A stretch of 64,000 nt of DNA from an uncultured Muribaculaceae bacterium (GTDB lineage: Bacteria > Bacteroidota > Bacteroidia > Bacteroidales > Muribaculaceae): assembly GCA_910585285.1 (NCBI GenBank), contig CAJUDL010000016.1, positions 8,135-72,134 of the forward strand. Direction: 5' to 3'. A program made the translations under genes and the position numbers. Shown here one piece after another: positions 18,661-27,600 of this stretch (position 1 is its first letter; each line of letters starts with the position of its first letter). The notes below the pieces were generated by a model. That model did no database searches. It was not told the origin of the DNA and saw only the letters and a list, made by a program, of their open reading frames with translations.

Positions 18661-19620
18661 TCAGAATCCGAATGAAATGTTGTCGATATATAATGTCAGT
18701 CCCTCAGTGCCGATGTATGCCTCGCCACAGCTTGACGAAGCCATTACCAGCACATGGGTGGGAGTGGCGTTGGCAGGTGCCCATCCTGTTTCATGAACCG
18801 GCACTAATTTCCCTTTTGAGTTCATTGCATAATATGCTTTCTCTCCGTTGAGAAGTCCCATCCATGGCTTATACCAGCTTTGTTTTGAAATGTCTCCATA
18901 ATGGATGGGAAGCACATGGTGTTTTGTCCAAGGCACACTCTTGGAATAACGTTCTCGTCCTGTGCCGACGCGCTGGGCATAAAGATTACCGTCTTTATCT
19001 TCCCAACGTTTCTGAAGCAAGACATAAACTTCGGCATTGTCTCGTCCCTGAAGTGTTTTCTTGCTTGAAAAACCGGTGGATTTAACTCGCGTGTTGACGT
19101 TGGGCATGTCGACACTGAAATCATATACCAGTGCCGCCGGACGTTTGGTGTAGGGTATTCCCATCTCCATTTTTGAATAAGGACCTTTCGGAGAGGTTAT
19201 AGGCTCGAAAATGCGGCCTAAGAATATGGTACCAGCCACCATGACATCCATATTGATGATACCCAACACTTTGACCTCTTCCATTTTTGCTTCCATGCGG
19301 GCAACTTTGTTGCCATTGACGGTAGCCGGTGTCACAGTGCCCGAGCCTTTCACGATTCCGGCGACTTTGGCATATACGTTGCTTGTAGCCCAAGGGGAGC
19401 CCCCTTCATTTGCGTATGCTTTGTTATTGCCGGGAATTGTACGGGTAGGGGCAATCTCATAGATTGTTTTCTTTTTGCCGCCGAGCATTTTTGATTCTGA
19501 AACCTCTCGGGTCACCCAATTGGAGAAATCGCCATATTTTATTGGCTCAAGACGCAATGCGTATGAGCTAAGGCTGAGAGCGCCCAACAAAGATATGAGT
19601 AGTATTCTAAGAAATTTCAT
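18661..19620 (-). CDS. PCMD-like exported protein
   Basis: A 319-residue protein with a signal peptide (residues 1-22) and a beta-rich mature part. GTIFLGRIFEP, the IPYTKRPAALVYDFSVD segment and a C-terminal GLTLYIDNISFGF resemble the putative carbohydrate metabolism domain (PCMD) found in Bacteroidetes surface proteins. That domain usually ends in a jelly-roll with a Tyr-hypothesised sugar site. Function is unknown. The assignment is moderate, from motif likeness only. A TAnnTTTG-like box (complement of 19666-19673) sits inside the end of the upstream TatD gene and may drive this gene and dapB. Confidence 0.6.
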   Translation of the reverse strand: MKFLRILLISLLGALSLSSYALRLEPIKYGDFSNWVTREVSESKMLGGKKKTIYEIAPTRTIPGNNKAYANEGGSPWATSNVYAKVAGIVKGSGTVTPATVNGNKVARMEAKMEEVKVLGIINMDVMVAGTIFLGRIFEPITSPKGPYSKMEMGIPYTKRPAALVYDFSVDMPNVNTRVKSTGFSSKKTLQGRDNAEVYVLLQKRWEDKDGNLYAQRVGTGRERYSKSVPWTKHHVLPIHYGDISKQSWYKPWMGLLNGEKAYYAMNSKGKLVPVHETGWAPANATPTHVLVMASSSCGEAYIGTEGLTLYIDNISFGF

Positions 19621-19657
19621 AAGTAATCAATCAACTAATTCTTTTTAAGAATTGCTC

Positions 19658-20302
19658 TTAACTGACAAAGTTACAAAATTTCTTTGAATTATCTTTTATG
19701 GTTTGGGTTAAATCAACACCCCTCACTTCCGATATACGTGCGATAATCTCTTCTATTGTCAGAGTGGATTCGTCTGTTTCAGCAAGAATACGGTCTTCAG
19801 GCATGGCAATCAGCGTGTCGGAATTGAACTTTTCTCCAAAAGACAGGTAGCATCCCGACCGCAGGAGGGCTGCCGCAGCCGCCGGCTTACCTCGGAATCC
19901 GTGAATACACCAAGGTTGGGTTGGACGCAAATCGCGACGTAATCCGCAGATGATGTCGTCACCTTTAACATCATGAACTATGACCGGTTTTTTCAATTGT
20001 TCCGACAGCTCTATCTGTATACGGAACACTTCCAGCTGACGGAACATCGGACCTCCATATTTAAGATCTACTCCGCATTCTCCGATTGCCACTATTTCAG
20101 GACGTGATGCGTATGAGTTCAGCATCGTGCGGGTGTTTTCAAGATCATGTAAAGGCACGTCCCAAGGATGTATTCCGGCGGAATACAATTGCTGCGGCAA
20201 GATACCCTCTTGATCTGCATCCGGATAACAGAGTCGTATGCTGACAATGCCTTCCGGTTGCGGAGGTGATTTGTGGGTGTGGATGTCAAGGATATAGCTC
20301 AT
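19658..20302 (-). CDS. TatD-family metal-dependent hydrolase
   Basis: A TatD-type TIM-barrel hydrolase of about 214 residues. I start at the ATG at 20302 because it gives MSYILDIHTH with the HxH metal motif at residues 8-10. It also creates an ATGA overlap with the rnhB stop. Further metal motifs are GECGVDLKYG, the VIVHDVKGD region, IHGFRGKP and LAETDES. TatD proteins are nucleases or other phosphoesterases in the cytoplasm. This one is shorter than E. coli TatD, as is common in this phylum. A longer reading frame into rnhB is not supported. Confidence 0.88.
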   Translation of the reverse strand: MSYILDIHTHKSPPQPEGIVSIRLCYPDADQEGILPQQLYSAGIHPWDVPLHDLENTRTMLNSYASRPEIVAIGECGVDLKYGGPMFRQLEVFRIQIELSEQLKKPVIVHDVKGDDIICGLRRDLRPTQPWCIHGFRGKPAAAAALLRSGCYLSFGEKFNSDTLIAMPEDRILAETDESTLTIEEIIARISEVRGVDLTQTIKDNSKKFCNFVS

Positions 20303-20892
20303 AGCAACCGGAAAGTTTTTCTGTGAATCGGAGTTATTCCGAGCGAAGCAATCGCACTGCGATGCGCCTTTGTAGGATACCCCATATTCTGTTCCCATCC
20401 ATACCCCGGATATTTACGGGAATATTCCAGCATCAGTTCATCGCGGTGTGTTTTGGCAAGGATCGAGGCTGCCGCGATCGACATGTATGTTGCATCTCCT
20501 TTCACCACAGTATGGTGTGGTGTCTGCATATTGAGGACAGGGTCGAGATATGGTTTGAATTTATTTCCGTCAACGAGGATGTGTCCCGGTCTTATGGAAA
20601 GTTGGTCGAGAGCCCGATGCATTCCTGCAATTGAAGCGTTAAGAATGTTGATTTTGTCTATTTCCTCAGCCTCGACCATCACCACTGCCCAAGCCAACGC
20701 TTCCGCTTCAATAAGTTTCCGCAAATCCTCACGTTTATGAGCAGTAAGTTGTTTGGAATCGTTCAGTTCCTCGCACTTGAAACCATCCGGCAGAATCACC
20801 GCCGCGCAGCTCACCGGACCGCACAGACAGCCGCGACCCGCCTCATCGCACCCGGCTTCCACCACCCCCTCATACATACATTCCTTCAGCAT
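20299..20892 (-). CDS. rnhB: Ribonuclease HII
   Basis: A 197-residue RNase HII. The active-site motif GCDEAGRG gives Asp16 and Glu17. LNDSKQL, the ILVDGNKF strand and SIAAASILAKTHRDE are also present. The enzyme cuts RNA in RNA-DNA hybrids, including single ribonucleotides. Its stop overlaps the TatD ATG by four bases. ORF6N gene 1 ends 24 bases away on the far side, upstream. Confidence 0.95.
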   Translation of the reverse strand: MLKECMYEGVVEAGCDEAGRGCLCGPVSCAAVILPDGFKCEELNDSKQLTAHKREDLRKLIEAEALAWAVVMVEAEEIDKINILNASIAGMHRALDQLSIRPGHILVDGNKFKPYLDPVLNMQTPHHTVVKGDATYMSIAAASILAKTHRDELMLEYSRKYPGYGWEQNMGYPTKAHRSAIASLGITPIHRKTFRLL

Positions 20893-20916
20893 AATCTTCT
20901 TACATAAATATATTCT

Positions 20917-21498
20917 TTATTCTGAATCATCGGTTTTAAAACCGATCCTTTTTCTGCGGGACATATTCTTTTTATCAGACTGTAAGTCGGCAAGAGCAAT
21001 GTTAATGGCATCCAGTTGGGCGCGGGTATCCTCATTGATGTCATTATAGTCGGCAAATATTTCTTCAAGATCCTGTTTCAATTCCTCGAAATTCTTTTCA
21101 AGTGTTGAGAGACGCAAGGTGACCGGATTGGTAGTGACCATTTTTCTTATTGCAACGAATGCCCTCATAATATTGATATTTACTTGAATGGCAATATCAC
21201 TGTTTAGCAATCCGGAAAGCATGGCAAGCCCCTGTTCTGTGAAGGCATATGGTAATTTTCTGGTGCCTCCCCAACTTGATGTTCCATTTTGGAATATCAA
21301 GTTGGCTTTAAGTTCATCAAATTCCATCTGCGAGAGCTGAAACATGAAGTCTTCCGGGAATCGCTTGATATTTCGCTTTACAGCCTTATTAAGATTGGAT
21401 GTGGAGACATTATACATACGTGCCAAGTCTCGATCTAGCATTACTTTTTGACCTCTTATTTCGTAAATCTTCGAGCGGATTAGTTCAAGTTCATTCAT
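20917..21498 (-). CDS. ORF6N-domain DNA-binding protein, copy 1
   Basis: A 193-residue protein with an N-terminal ORF6N domain (residues 1-105: IYEIRGQKVMLDRDLARMYNV, RFPEDFMFQLS, LPYAFTEQGLAMLSGLL, NIMRAFVAIR). A helical, probably coiled-coil tail follows. ORF6N is a DNA-binding domain of phage antirepressor-like proteins, common as orphans in Bacteroidetes. No phage genes are nearby. Codons about 65-77 carry a 35-base inverted repeat (21271-21305). It shares the plan but little central sequence with copies 2 and 3. Confidence 0.85.
   Translation of the reverse strand: MNELELIRSKIYEIRGQKVMLDRDLARMYNVSTSNLNKAVKRNIKRFPEDFMFQLSQMEFDELKANLIFQNGTSSWGGTRKLPYAFTEQGLAMLSGLLNSDIAIQVNINIMRAFVAIRKMVTTNPVTLRLSTLEKNFEELKQDLEEIFADYNDINEDTRAQLDAINIALADLQSDKKNMSRRKRIGFKTDDSE
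21271..21305. repeat. Intragenic inverted repeat in ORF6N copy 1
   Basis: The 10-bp arms CCAACTTGAT (21271-21280) and ATCAAGTTGG (21296-21305) are perfect. A G/T mismatch and a 4-bp inner stem (TTCC with GGAA) continue the pairing around a 5-base loop. It encodes the stretch just before LPYAFTE. Confidence 0.9.
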
Positions 21499-21590
21499 GA
21501 TTTTGTGTTATTATGGAGCTGCTAAAAAGCAAAGGTTCCACTCTGTACTCTGCACGCATTGATAAGAAGCGTGATGGAAACAGTTTTATG

Positions 21591-21622
21591 CAAATATAGT
21601 GCTTCTGTCTCAATCTCGCAAG
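21591..21622 (-). promoter_or_regulatory. Promoter of ORF6N copy 1
   Basis: On the minus strand, TATATTTG (complement of 21591-21598) is preceded by CTTG (complement of 21619-21622) with a 20-base spacer. The -7 box fits TAnnTTTG and the -33 box differs by one base. The leader would be roughly 90 bases. Confidence 0.5.
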
Positions 21623-21646
21623 ATTCCCGTATGAATTCGGTTGCGT

Positions 21647-22690
21647 TTAGTTGCGTGCGATGTGCACAACTGATATGCCCGGTGAGACCGAGTCTTGGGT
21701 GATAGTTATTTTGATCGGACTGCTTAATTCCAATAAATGTAGAATCTCCTCCAGCGATTCATCTTTGAATTCGGCATGAAAATGATATGCCGCTACAGAG
21801 GGATCTTCAACCACGAATCTTACTGGATATATTTGTTGTAGGCGGTTTAGGATATCCTGAAGTGTATCACCCTTGAAATCAAGCACACCATCGCGCCATG
21901 CGCAGTATTTATCCGCCGGGGTCGAACAGGATATTTCTACATCTCCATCCTGATTCACAAGATGATCTCCGGGAGTGAGGGCATAGCTTCCTTTATCAGC
22001 AACATTTACATTTACCTTCCCTTCAACAAGCGTCACCGACACCTTTTCTTTTGTGCCCGGATATGCGTTGACATTGAATTGGGTTCCCGTTGCAGTGACA
22101 TCTATGCCGTTGACATAAACAACGAACGGGTGTTTTTTATCAGCTTCTACCTGAAAATATGCTTCGCCGACAAGCGTTACCGTACGTTGATCGGAGTTGA
22201 ATTCTCTGGGATAAGTAATCGAACTGTTGGAATTGAGCCACACTTTTGAGCCATCCGGCAACGTTGTGGATGAGGTTGATCCGTATGCCGTGGAGATCGA
22301 TACATATGGAATATCCGGCACATCATTTTTACTGTTATGCCAGGCAAAATATATGGCGCATGCCGCGATTGGAATAATCAGTGCCGCTGCCACTTGCTGC
22401 CATATGCGCGATAACCGCTTCCACCAGATACGTAAGCCTGAAACTTTATTGTCTTTATGTATTCTTGACATTATCTGGTTTTCAGCATTTTCGATATCTA
22501 TGCTGTCGGAATGGAAAGCTGGGTTAAGTGCATCCCATACATTTCGGCACTTTAGAAAATAGCGTCTGTTTTCATCTGAAGCCTCAATCCATTTCCACAG
22601 ACTGTCTGTTTCTTCCGGAGTTGCTTCGTCCGCAAGAAATCGTATGATCAATATGTCATTTGAATCGGAAATATTAGGGTTATTGTCCAT
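21647..22690 (-). CDS. FecR-family anti-sigma factor (PUL 1)
   Basis: A 347-residue FecR. The cytoplasmic N-terminus (about 1-95) contains SDENRRYFLKCRNVWDALNP. One membrane segment follows near 97-113, then a periplasmic FecR domain (TLPDGSKVWLNSNSSITYP, GEAYFQV, GTQFNVNAYPG, VTLVEGKVNV). A DUF4974-like C-terminus has YPVRFVVEDP and LEEILHLLELSS. It should bind the ECF sigma at the membrane and read the STN domain of SusC. It follows the sigma gene after 17 bases and is clearly paralogous to the FecR at 62,211-63,233. Confidence 0.93.
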   Translation of the reverse strand: MDNNPNISDSNDILIIRFLADEATPEETDSLWKWIEASDENRRYFLKCRNVWDALNPAFHSDSIDIENAENQIMSRIHKDNKVSGLRIWWKRLSRIWQQVAAALIIPIAACAIYFAWHNSKNDVPDIPYVSISTAYGSTSSTTLPDGSKVWLNSNSSITYPREFNSDQRTVTLVGEAYFQVEADKKHPFVVYVNGIDVTATGTQFNVNAYPGTKEKVSVTLVEGKVNVNVADKGSYALTPGDHLVNQDGDVEISCSTPADKYCAWRDGVLDFKGDTLQDILNRLQQIYPVRFVVEDPSVAAYHFHAEFKDESLEEILHLLELSSPIKITITQDSVSPGISVVHIARN

Positions 22691-22707
22691 TGTCTCGTTT
22701 TTTTGGA

Positions 22708-23295
22708 TTAGATAAATAATTTATATATAATAACGGCGATCAATATGGTGAAATCACCAATGGATGCTTTGATAAGTTTCAGAGCCTTGCTTATACGCGT
22801 TTCTACTGTCCGCACAGAGACACCGAGACGATCAGCGATTTCTTTATATTTAAGGTGTTCGACACGGCTCAAGAAGAATGTTTCTCTTTCATTAGGAGAG
22901 AGCGAGGCAATGGCATTGTTGATCTCATCTCTCAATTCGGAATAAAGATAGTATTCCTCAGGAGACAGGGCAAGGATGTGTCGGCGGGATTCTGTTTCAT
23001 AACGCAACCTTACGTTGCGACGCCGCAGCTCATCAAGACAAAAGTTCTGCACACCCTTCAGCAGATAAGATTTAAGGGAAGTGCGGATGTCGAGTTCCTT
23101 GCGCTCTGACCATATTCTGGTGAATACATTCTGTACGATATCCTCACATGTGGCTTTCTCCGGAATAATTGTGCCGGCGAACATCACAAGATCCACATAG
23201 TAAATGCGAAACATCTTCACGAAAGCCTCGTGGCTGTCGAATTTGAGGGCAGCCAAAAGCATATGGTCGTTTAAGAGTTCTTCCTGTGGTGACAT
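22708..23295 (-). CDS. ECF sigma factor (PUL 1)
   Basis: A 195-residue ECF sigma-70 factor. Region 2 is DLVMFAGTIIPEKATCEDIVQNVFTRIW-like and region 4 is ETFFLSRVEHLKYKEIADRLGVSVRTVETRISKALKLI, with a clear helix-turn-helix. It should direct transcription of the divergent PUL once released by FecR. The last about 14 residues (FTILIAVIIYKLFI) are strongly hydrophobic, as in the paralogue at 63.2 kb. A near-consensus housekeeping promoter lies just upstream. Confidence 0.93.
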   Translation of the reverse strand: MSPQEELLNDHMLLAALKFDSHEAFVKMFRIYYVDLVMFAGTIIPEKATCEDIVQNVFTRIWSERKELDIRTSLKSYLLKGVQNFCLDELRRRNVRLRYETESRRHILALSPEEYYLYSELRDEINNAIASLSPNERETFFLSRVEHLKYKEIADRLGVSVRTVETRISKALKLIKASIGDFTILIAVIIYKLFI

Positions 23296-23313
23296 TAGAT
23301 ATTGCGATATGCT

Positions 23314-23346
23314 GCAAAGTTAAGCACAACATTGCTAATTTACAAA
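23314..23346 (-). promoter_or_regulatory. Promoter of ECF sigma/fecR operon 1
   Basis: On the minus strand, TTTG (complement of 23343-23346), a 20-base spacer and TAACTTTG with a following C (complement of 23314-23322) match the Bacteroides housekeeping consensus fully. The expected start point lies shortly before the sigma ATG at 23295. Confidence 0.8.
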
Positions 23347-23394
23347 GAGTTGAAAGAATAATTTCATAAAAAGAAAATAATCCATATTTCATAT

Positions 23395-23421
23395 GTGGAT
23401 TATTTGTTTTCGAACGTCGTT
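23395..23421 (+). promoter_or_regulatory. Candidate ECF promoter, site 1 (GTGG-N16-CGTCGTT)
   Basis: GTGG (23395-23398), 16 bases, then CGTCGTT (23415-23421), with AT-rich DNA upstream. It lies about 100 bases from the sigma ATG, pointing towards susC, but ORF6N copy 2 now lies between. The same motif and spacing occur at 24,543 and 63,923. Confidence 0.55.
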
Positions 23422-23446
23422 TAAAAATATAGATGTAAGAGTTGAA

Positions 23447-23481
23447 AAGTAAAAAGTAAGAAGAGGGAAGTAGAAAGGGGT
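23447..23481. repeat. Single-arm heptamer-phased repeat
   Basis: Five AAGnnnn units on a 7-base period lie between ECF site 1 and the 3' end of ORF6N copy 2. They resemble the complement of the family D right arm near 58.6 kb. No inverted partner was found in this gap. Nothing else was recognised between 23,482 and 23,594. Confidence 0.6.
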
Positions 23482-23594
23482 TTTTGAGTGGTTGAAAGTG
23501 GTTGGAGATAAATACACCTAAATCCATCGCAGATGGAAAATTTCAAATTTGAGGTCAGAATATCAAACTGAATGCTCAATACAGTAAAACTGTT

Positions 23595-24152
23595 TTATTG
23601 CGGTTTGAATCCGATGGCAGGACGGGGGGCTTTCAGTTTTTTTCTTTCTGTTTGAAGTTCGGCAAGCGATTCATTGATGAGTTCTATCTGCATCCGGGTA
23701 TCCTCATTCACATCGTTAACATCCGTGATGACTTCCTCTATGTAGTTTTCCAACTTTTCGATGCGTTGTTCCAGCACTGCAAACTTATCGGTTTTCGGCT
23801 GTGCTAACATCTGACGAACCGCCACGAAAGCCCTCATTATGTTGCGGTTTACTTCAATGGCTGTATTACTGCGTAACACGCTTGACAGCATTGCTACCCC
23901 TAATTCGGTAAAGGCAAATGGCATATATCGGACACCTCCATGATTTGAGGTGCCATTTTTACACCTCAAGAATTCATCTGGAGTTAGTTCAAACATAAAA
24001 TCATCGCCCTCAAATCTTTGAATGTTTCTACGCACTGCTCTTTTCAGTTGTTTTGTCTCAACCTGATATAGTTCAGCGAGGTCAAAATCGAGCATCACCC
24101 TCTGACCGCGGATCTCATATATTTTGGAACGGACAAGTTCAAGATCGTTCAT
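23595..24152 (-). CDS. ORF6N-domain DNA-binding protein, copy 2
   Basis: A 185-residue ORF6N protein. I start at the ATG at 24152 (MNDLELVRSKIYEIRG), matching copy 3; an upstream in-frame extension is not supported. The ORF6N domain covers residues 1-115 (FDLAELYQVET, MPFAFTELGVAMLSSVLRS, NIMRAFVAVRQM), followed by a helical tail (QRIEKLENYIEEVITDV). The first about 32 and last about 68 residues are nearly identical to copy 3, while the centre differs strongly. It sits between the ECF sigma gene and susC, breaking an arrangement in which the two usually lie head to head. It carries its own inverted repeat at 23945-23969. Confidence 0.87.
   Translation of the reverse strand: MNDLELVRSKIYEIRGQRVMLDFDLAELYQVETKQLKRAVRRNIQRFEGDDFMFELTPDEFLRCKNGTSNHGGVRYMPFAFTELGVAMLSSVLRSNTAIEVNRNIMRAFVAVRQMLAQPKTDKFAVLEQRIEKLENYIEEVITDVNDVNEDTRMQIELINESLAELQTERKKLKAPRPAIGFKPQ
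23945..23969. repeat. Intragenic inverted repeat in ORF6N copy 2
   Basis: Perfect 8-bp arms TTGAGGTG (23945-23952) and CACCTCAA (23962-23969) flank 9 bases. The repeat encodes the stretch before MPFAFTE, the same place as in copies 1 and 3, with unrelated arm sequence. Confidence 0.85.
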
Positions 24153-24200
24153 GGTTGCAATTGTTAAACATGTTATTTTTACAGCATATAAATCATCTTG

Positions 24201-24231
24201 CAAAATTAACCATTTTTGTAAGATAATTAAA
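24201..24231 (-). promoter_or_regulatory. Promoter of ORF6N copy 2
   Basis: On the minus strand, TAATTTTG (complement of 24201-24208) fits TAnnTTTG. At 19 bases upstream the -33 position reads TTAA-like, where the aligned copy 3 promoter has TTTG. The position is conserved with copy 3, but the -33 box here is weak. Confidence 0.45.
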
Positions 24232-24282
24232 TATTTAGCACTATGAATGTTCAATCGGATTTTTTCGTTTTCCTAAATCCCC

Positions 24283-24307
24283 GTTTATCGGGCACAGCCC
24301 GATAAAC
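24283..24307. repeat. Perfect GC hairpin next to ORF6N copy 2
   Basis: Arms GTTTATCGGGC and GCCCGATAAAC (11 bp) around the loop ACA. No T-run follows on either strand, so it does not look like a simple terminator. A copy with 9-bp arms occurs at 58285-58305, and a degenerate half at about 58641-58660. Confidence 0.85.
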
Positions 24308-24470
24308 AGGTTAAAGGGGAAAAGTAATAGGTTAAAGGGAAGAATTGGCATGACTCAACCGGCTTCGCCTAAAGAATTGATTGTACACTGACAGATAAAA
24401 GGAATCTGAGTCAAAATTAGAGGTGCGCCAATTCACCTTTACCCTGTTACCTATAACTTTTAACCTTTTA
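24308..24470. repeat. Heptamer-phased palindrome (family D), copy next to susC
   Basis: Left arm: five units of the form AGGnnnn or AAGnnnn (24308-24342). Right arm: six units of the form CCTnnnn or CTTnnnn (24429-24470). Positions 24420-24465 match, in inverted orientation, 58306-58351 at 43 of 46 bases. The element abuts the hairpin at 24283. Confidence 0.8.
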
Positions 24471-24542
24471 TCGAACTTATAGATAATTGCTGCTTGATAA
24501 ATAATTTGTGAAGAAAAATTAAGAAAAATTAAAAAATTGATT

Positions 24543-24569
24543 GTGGTATTTCGGTGGTCGTGCGTCGTT
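24543..24569 (+). promoter_or_regulatory. Candidate ECF promoter of susC, site 2 (GTGG-N16-CGTCGTT)
   Basis: GTGG (24543-24546), exactly 16 bases, then CGTCGTT (24563-24569), after an A-rich tract. It lies 43 bases before the susC ATG, a fitting distance. No TAnnTTTG housekeeping box is seen nearby, and the motif recurs at the right window edge beside the other ECF pair. This is inference from two or three sites. Confidence 0.6.
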
Positions 24570-24612
24570 GGGTTAGGAATAGTCCATGAAAACTCTAAAA
24601 TTAACTTAACAT

Positions 24613-27600
24613 ATGAACCAACCAATTACGCGAGTCTTTTCAAAGTTTAGAAGACGTGTCAGATTCTGGTTCTGCACCGTTCTCATGGTGGTGTCGACCA
24701 CTGTTGCGATGGGTCAGGACAAGAATGTGACTCTTAATTTTTCTGGAGAACCAATCCAGAAAGTGCTGGAATCAATCCAGAAACAGACCGGCTATCGGTT
24801 TCTTTACAACAAAGATCTTATCGACCTTTCAACAAAAGTAAAAGTGTCGGCGGTTAATGAACCTTTGAAAAAAGTGTTGCCCCGGATTTTTGTAAACACA
24901 GACATCTCTTATAAATATGAGAAGTCGCAGATTGTACTTTCCCGTAAAAAGACTTCGTCCCAGACCTCGGGTTCACGCACCATGTCAGAGACAGGTATGG
25001 TGAAGGTTGAAGGTATCGTTACCGATAGCAATGAGGAACCATTAATCGGAGTTACGGTAATGGACAAGGTTTCTAAAAAAGGAGTGGCAACCGATATCGA
25101 TGGAAAGTACGAGATAGAAGTTCCCGTCGGTTCAAACCTGAGTTATTCGTATGTGGGGTATGATCCTGTTTCAAAGAAAATTTCAGAAGAAGGCACCGTG
25201 GATGTTATAATGAAGGAAAGTTCCAACGTGCTCAATGAGGTAGTTGTCACCGGTTATGGTGCTACTTCAAGGAAGAATCTTACCACTTCCATTGCTACTG
25301 TCAAGGCGGATAAGGTATCTAAGTCGTCGAGTCCTACAGTTCAGGGGCTTTTGCTCGGACGTGCAGCCGGTGTCCAGTCATCGGTCACAAGCACGCAGCC
25401 TGGCGGCGCCATCGACATTTCCATACGCGGTGGGGGCGCTCCGGTATATGTGGTTGATGGGGTTGTGATGCCTACGACATCGCTTGAGACAAGTAACACT
25501 GAACTCAATCTTCCCAATAATGTTCAGCGAGGAGGTCTTGTTGGTCTTAATCCCTCAGATATTGAGTCGGTGGAGGTGCTTAAGGACGCGTCTGCTGCAA
25601 TCTATGGTATAGGAGCTGCCAACGGCGTAGTGCTCATTACAACCAAGAAAGGGCTTGAGGGGAAGCCCACTATTACTTATGAATATAGCCACTCTTTTCA
25701 AAAACGCTATAATTACGGTGTGAACCGTCTGAATAGTCAGGAATACATGAATTTTGTGAATGTATTCAGCAAAGAGATGTATCTTTATAACAACAACCAA
25801 TACCCTTACGGCAATATTGCATATGACGGCGGATGGACTCCTCAGTTTACGCAAGACGAGATAAACAATGCCACCACCACCGACTGGGTCGGGAAGGTGC
25901 TTCGTACGGGTAATGTTAACTCTCATAACTTTTCGGTAAACGGAGGTAATAAGATGATAAAATATTATCTCGGTTTCAACTATTATGATGAAGCTGGCAT
26001 TGTCAGAAACTCCGGTATGCGACGTTACACATTGCGCACCAATGTCACGGCTCAGCTCTTCCCCTTCATGAAGTTGACGGCTATAGTAAATCTTAATGAC
26101 AACCGTTACGACAACGCCCTTGTAGGAGGCGACACAGCCAACAAAGGAATAAATGCAGCCGGTTCGCTCACCACCGCTTTCATTTTCCCTCCGAATTGGT
26201 CTGTCAAGGATGATCAAGGTGAATATAGAGTGATGGGTATGATTCCCAATCCGGTGGCTACAATGGAGATAACTGACCAGACACGCCAAAACGGGTTCTA
26301 TGCCAACTTCGCTGCAGATATCGACATAATTAAGGACATGCTTTCAGTGCGCTTTGTGTATGGCGTCAATAAAGACAATACCCGTCGCTCCTCATATATT
26401 CCTTCCGATGTGTTTTTCTCGATGGTTAAACAGTCGCGAGGCTCGTTGAGCTATGCCCAACGTCAGTACGAGACACTTGAGGGAATGATTACGTTCAACA
26501 AGAATTGGGGCAATTGGGTGGATCTTAACGCTGTTGTTGGAATGGGTAGATATCTTGAGAAGACCAACAGTCTCACAGAGAACTATGTGAACGCCAAGGA
26601 TATCATCAACGATTCAAATCTTGGAGCTGCCGATGGTCCGTTTAACCCGGCTTCCGATAAAGCTGAGAATGAAAAGCGATCGCAGTTTGCGCGTGCGAAC
26701 GTATCGGTGCTCGATCGCTACATACTTAGTGCCACTCTGCGGCGCGATGGAACAGACAAGTTCTTCAAGAATAAAAAATATGCGTGGTTTCCATCTGTGT
26801 CATTGGCATGGAAGGCTTCGAGCGAGCCCTGGCTCCGCGATGTGGAGTGGCTTAATCTTTTGAAAGTGCGCGCAAGTTACGGCAAGACAGGAAATGACAA
26901 TCTCGGTTCAACTTTATATTCAACCATCGGAGTTAGCAGGGAGGATGTGAAATTCTCTAATGGTTCGATATCCTATGTTCCTTACCTGATCCGAAGCGGC
27001 TGTTATCCCAATATCACATGGGAGAAGACAGAGATGAAGAACATAGGCATCGACTTTTATGTGCTGAACAACCGTCTTTCGGGAAGTATCGATATCTTTC
27101 GCAACGATGTTACCGATTTGCTCGCATGGGTCCCTGCGTCGATGCTGAGCATATTCAACACAAGTCCGGTGAATGGCGGTCATTACAAACGCACCGGAGT
27201 GGAGATTTCGCTAAACTCTGAAAATATACGTCTGCCGGAATTCAAATGGACCACCTCTCTTACCCTTTCACATCTGAAGCAGAATTGGGTTGAACACATG
27301 CCCAATACGGATTTCAAACCCTATCAGAAACGAAAAGGCGAGCCTCTGAATGCTATGTATTACTATGATACCGACGGTCTCATCAATATGGATCGCAGCA
27401 ACATGCCGGAGTCTCAGCGCTCCCTTTCCGATGATGCTCAAAAACCAGGTTTCCCCATCATCGTTGACAAAAATGGTGACGGAAAGATTGATGAATCCGA
27501 CATCTGCATGAAAGACATGCTTCCGAAAGTGTATTTCGGTTTCGGCAACTCATTCGTATGGAAGAACTGGAATCTTGATATTTACATGTATGGTCAGCTC

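Larger units (their letters stand above)
24153..24612. other. Gene-free region between ORF6N copy 2 and susC
   Basis: From left to right this 460-base gap holds: the ORF6N promoter; a block shared with the region upstream of ORF6N copy 3 (about 24211-24275, with AGCACTATGAATGTTC); a perfect hairpin (24283-24307); heptamer-phased arms (24308-24470); an A-rich stretch; the candidate ECF promoter (24543-24569); and a leader of about 40 bases before susC. I see no credible gene in it. Confidence 0.8.

Noticed and set aside
20303..20398. Longer TatD start inside rnhB
   Set aside because: The extra residues read rnhB out of frame, and the HxH motif fits the ATG at 20302.
20917..24152. Prophage remnant
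   Set aside because: ORF6N domains are phage-linked, but no integrase, capsid, terminase or lysis gene lies nearby, and ORF6N orphans are common in Bacteroidetes.
24153..24254. N-terminal extension of ORF6N copy 2
   Set aside because: The paralogue begins at the matching MNDLEL ATG, and the promoter of copy 2 lies inside the extension.
24283..24307. Rho-independent terminator
   Set aside because: The stem is strong but no T-run follows on either strand.
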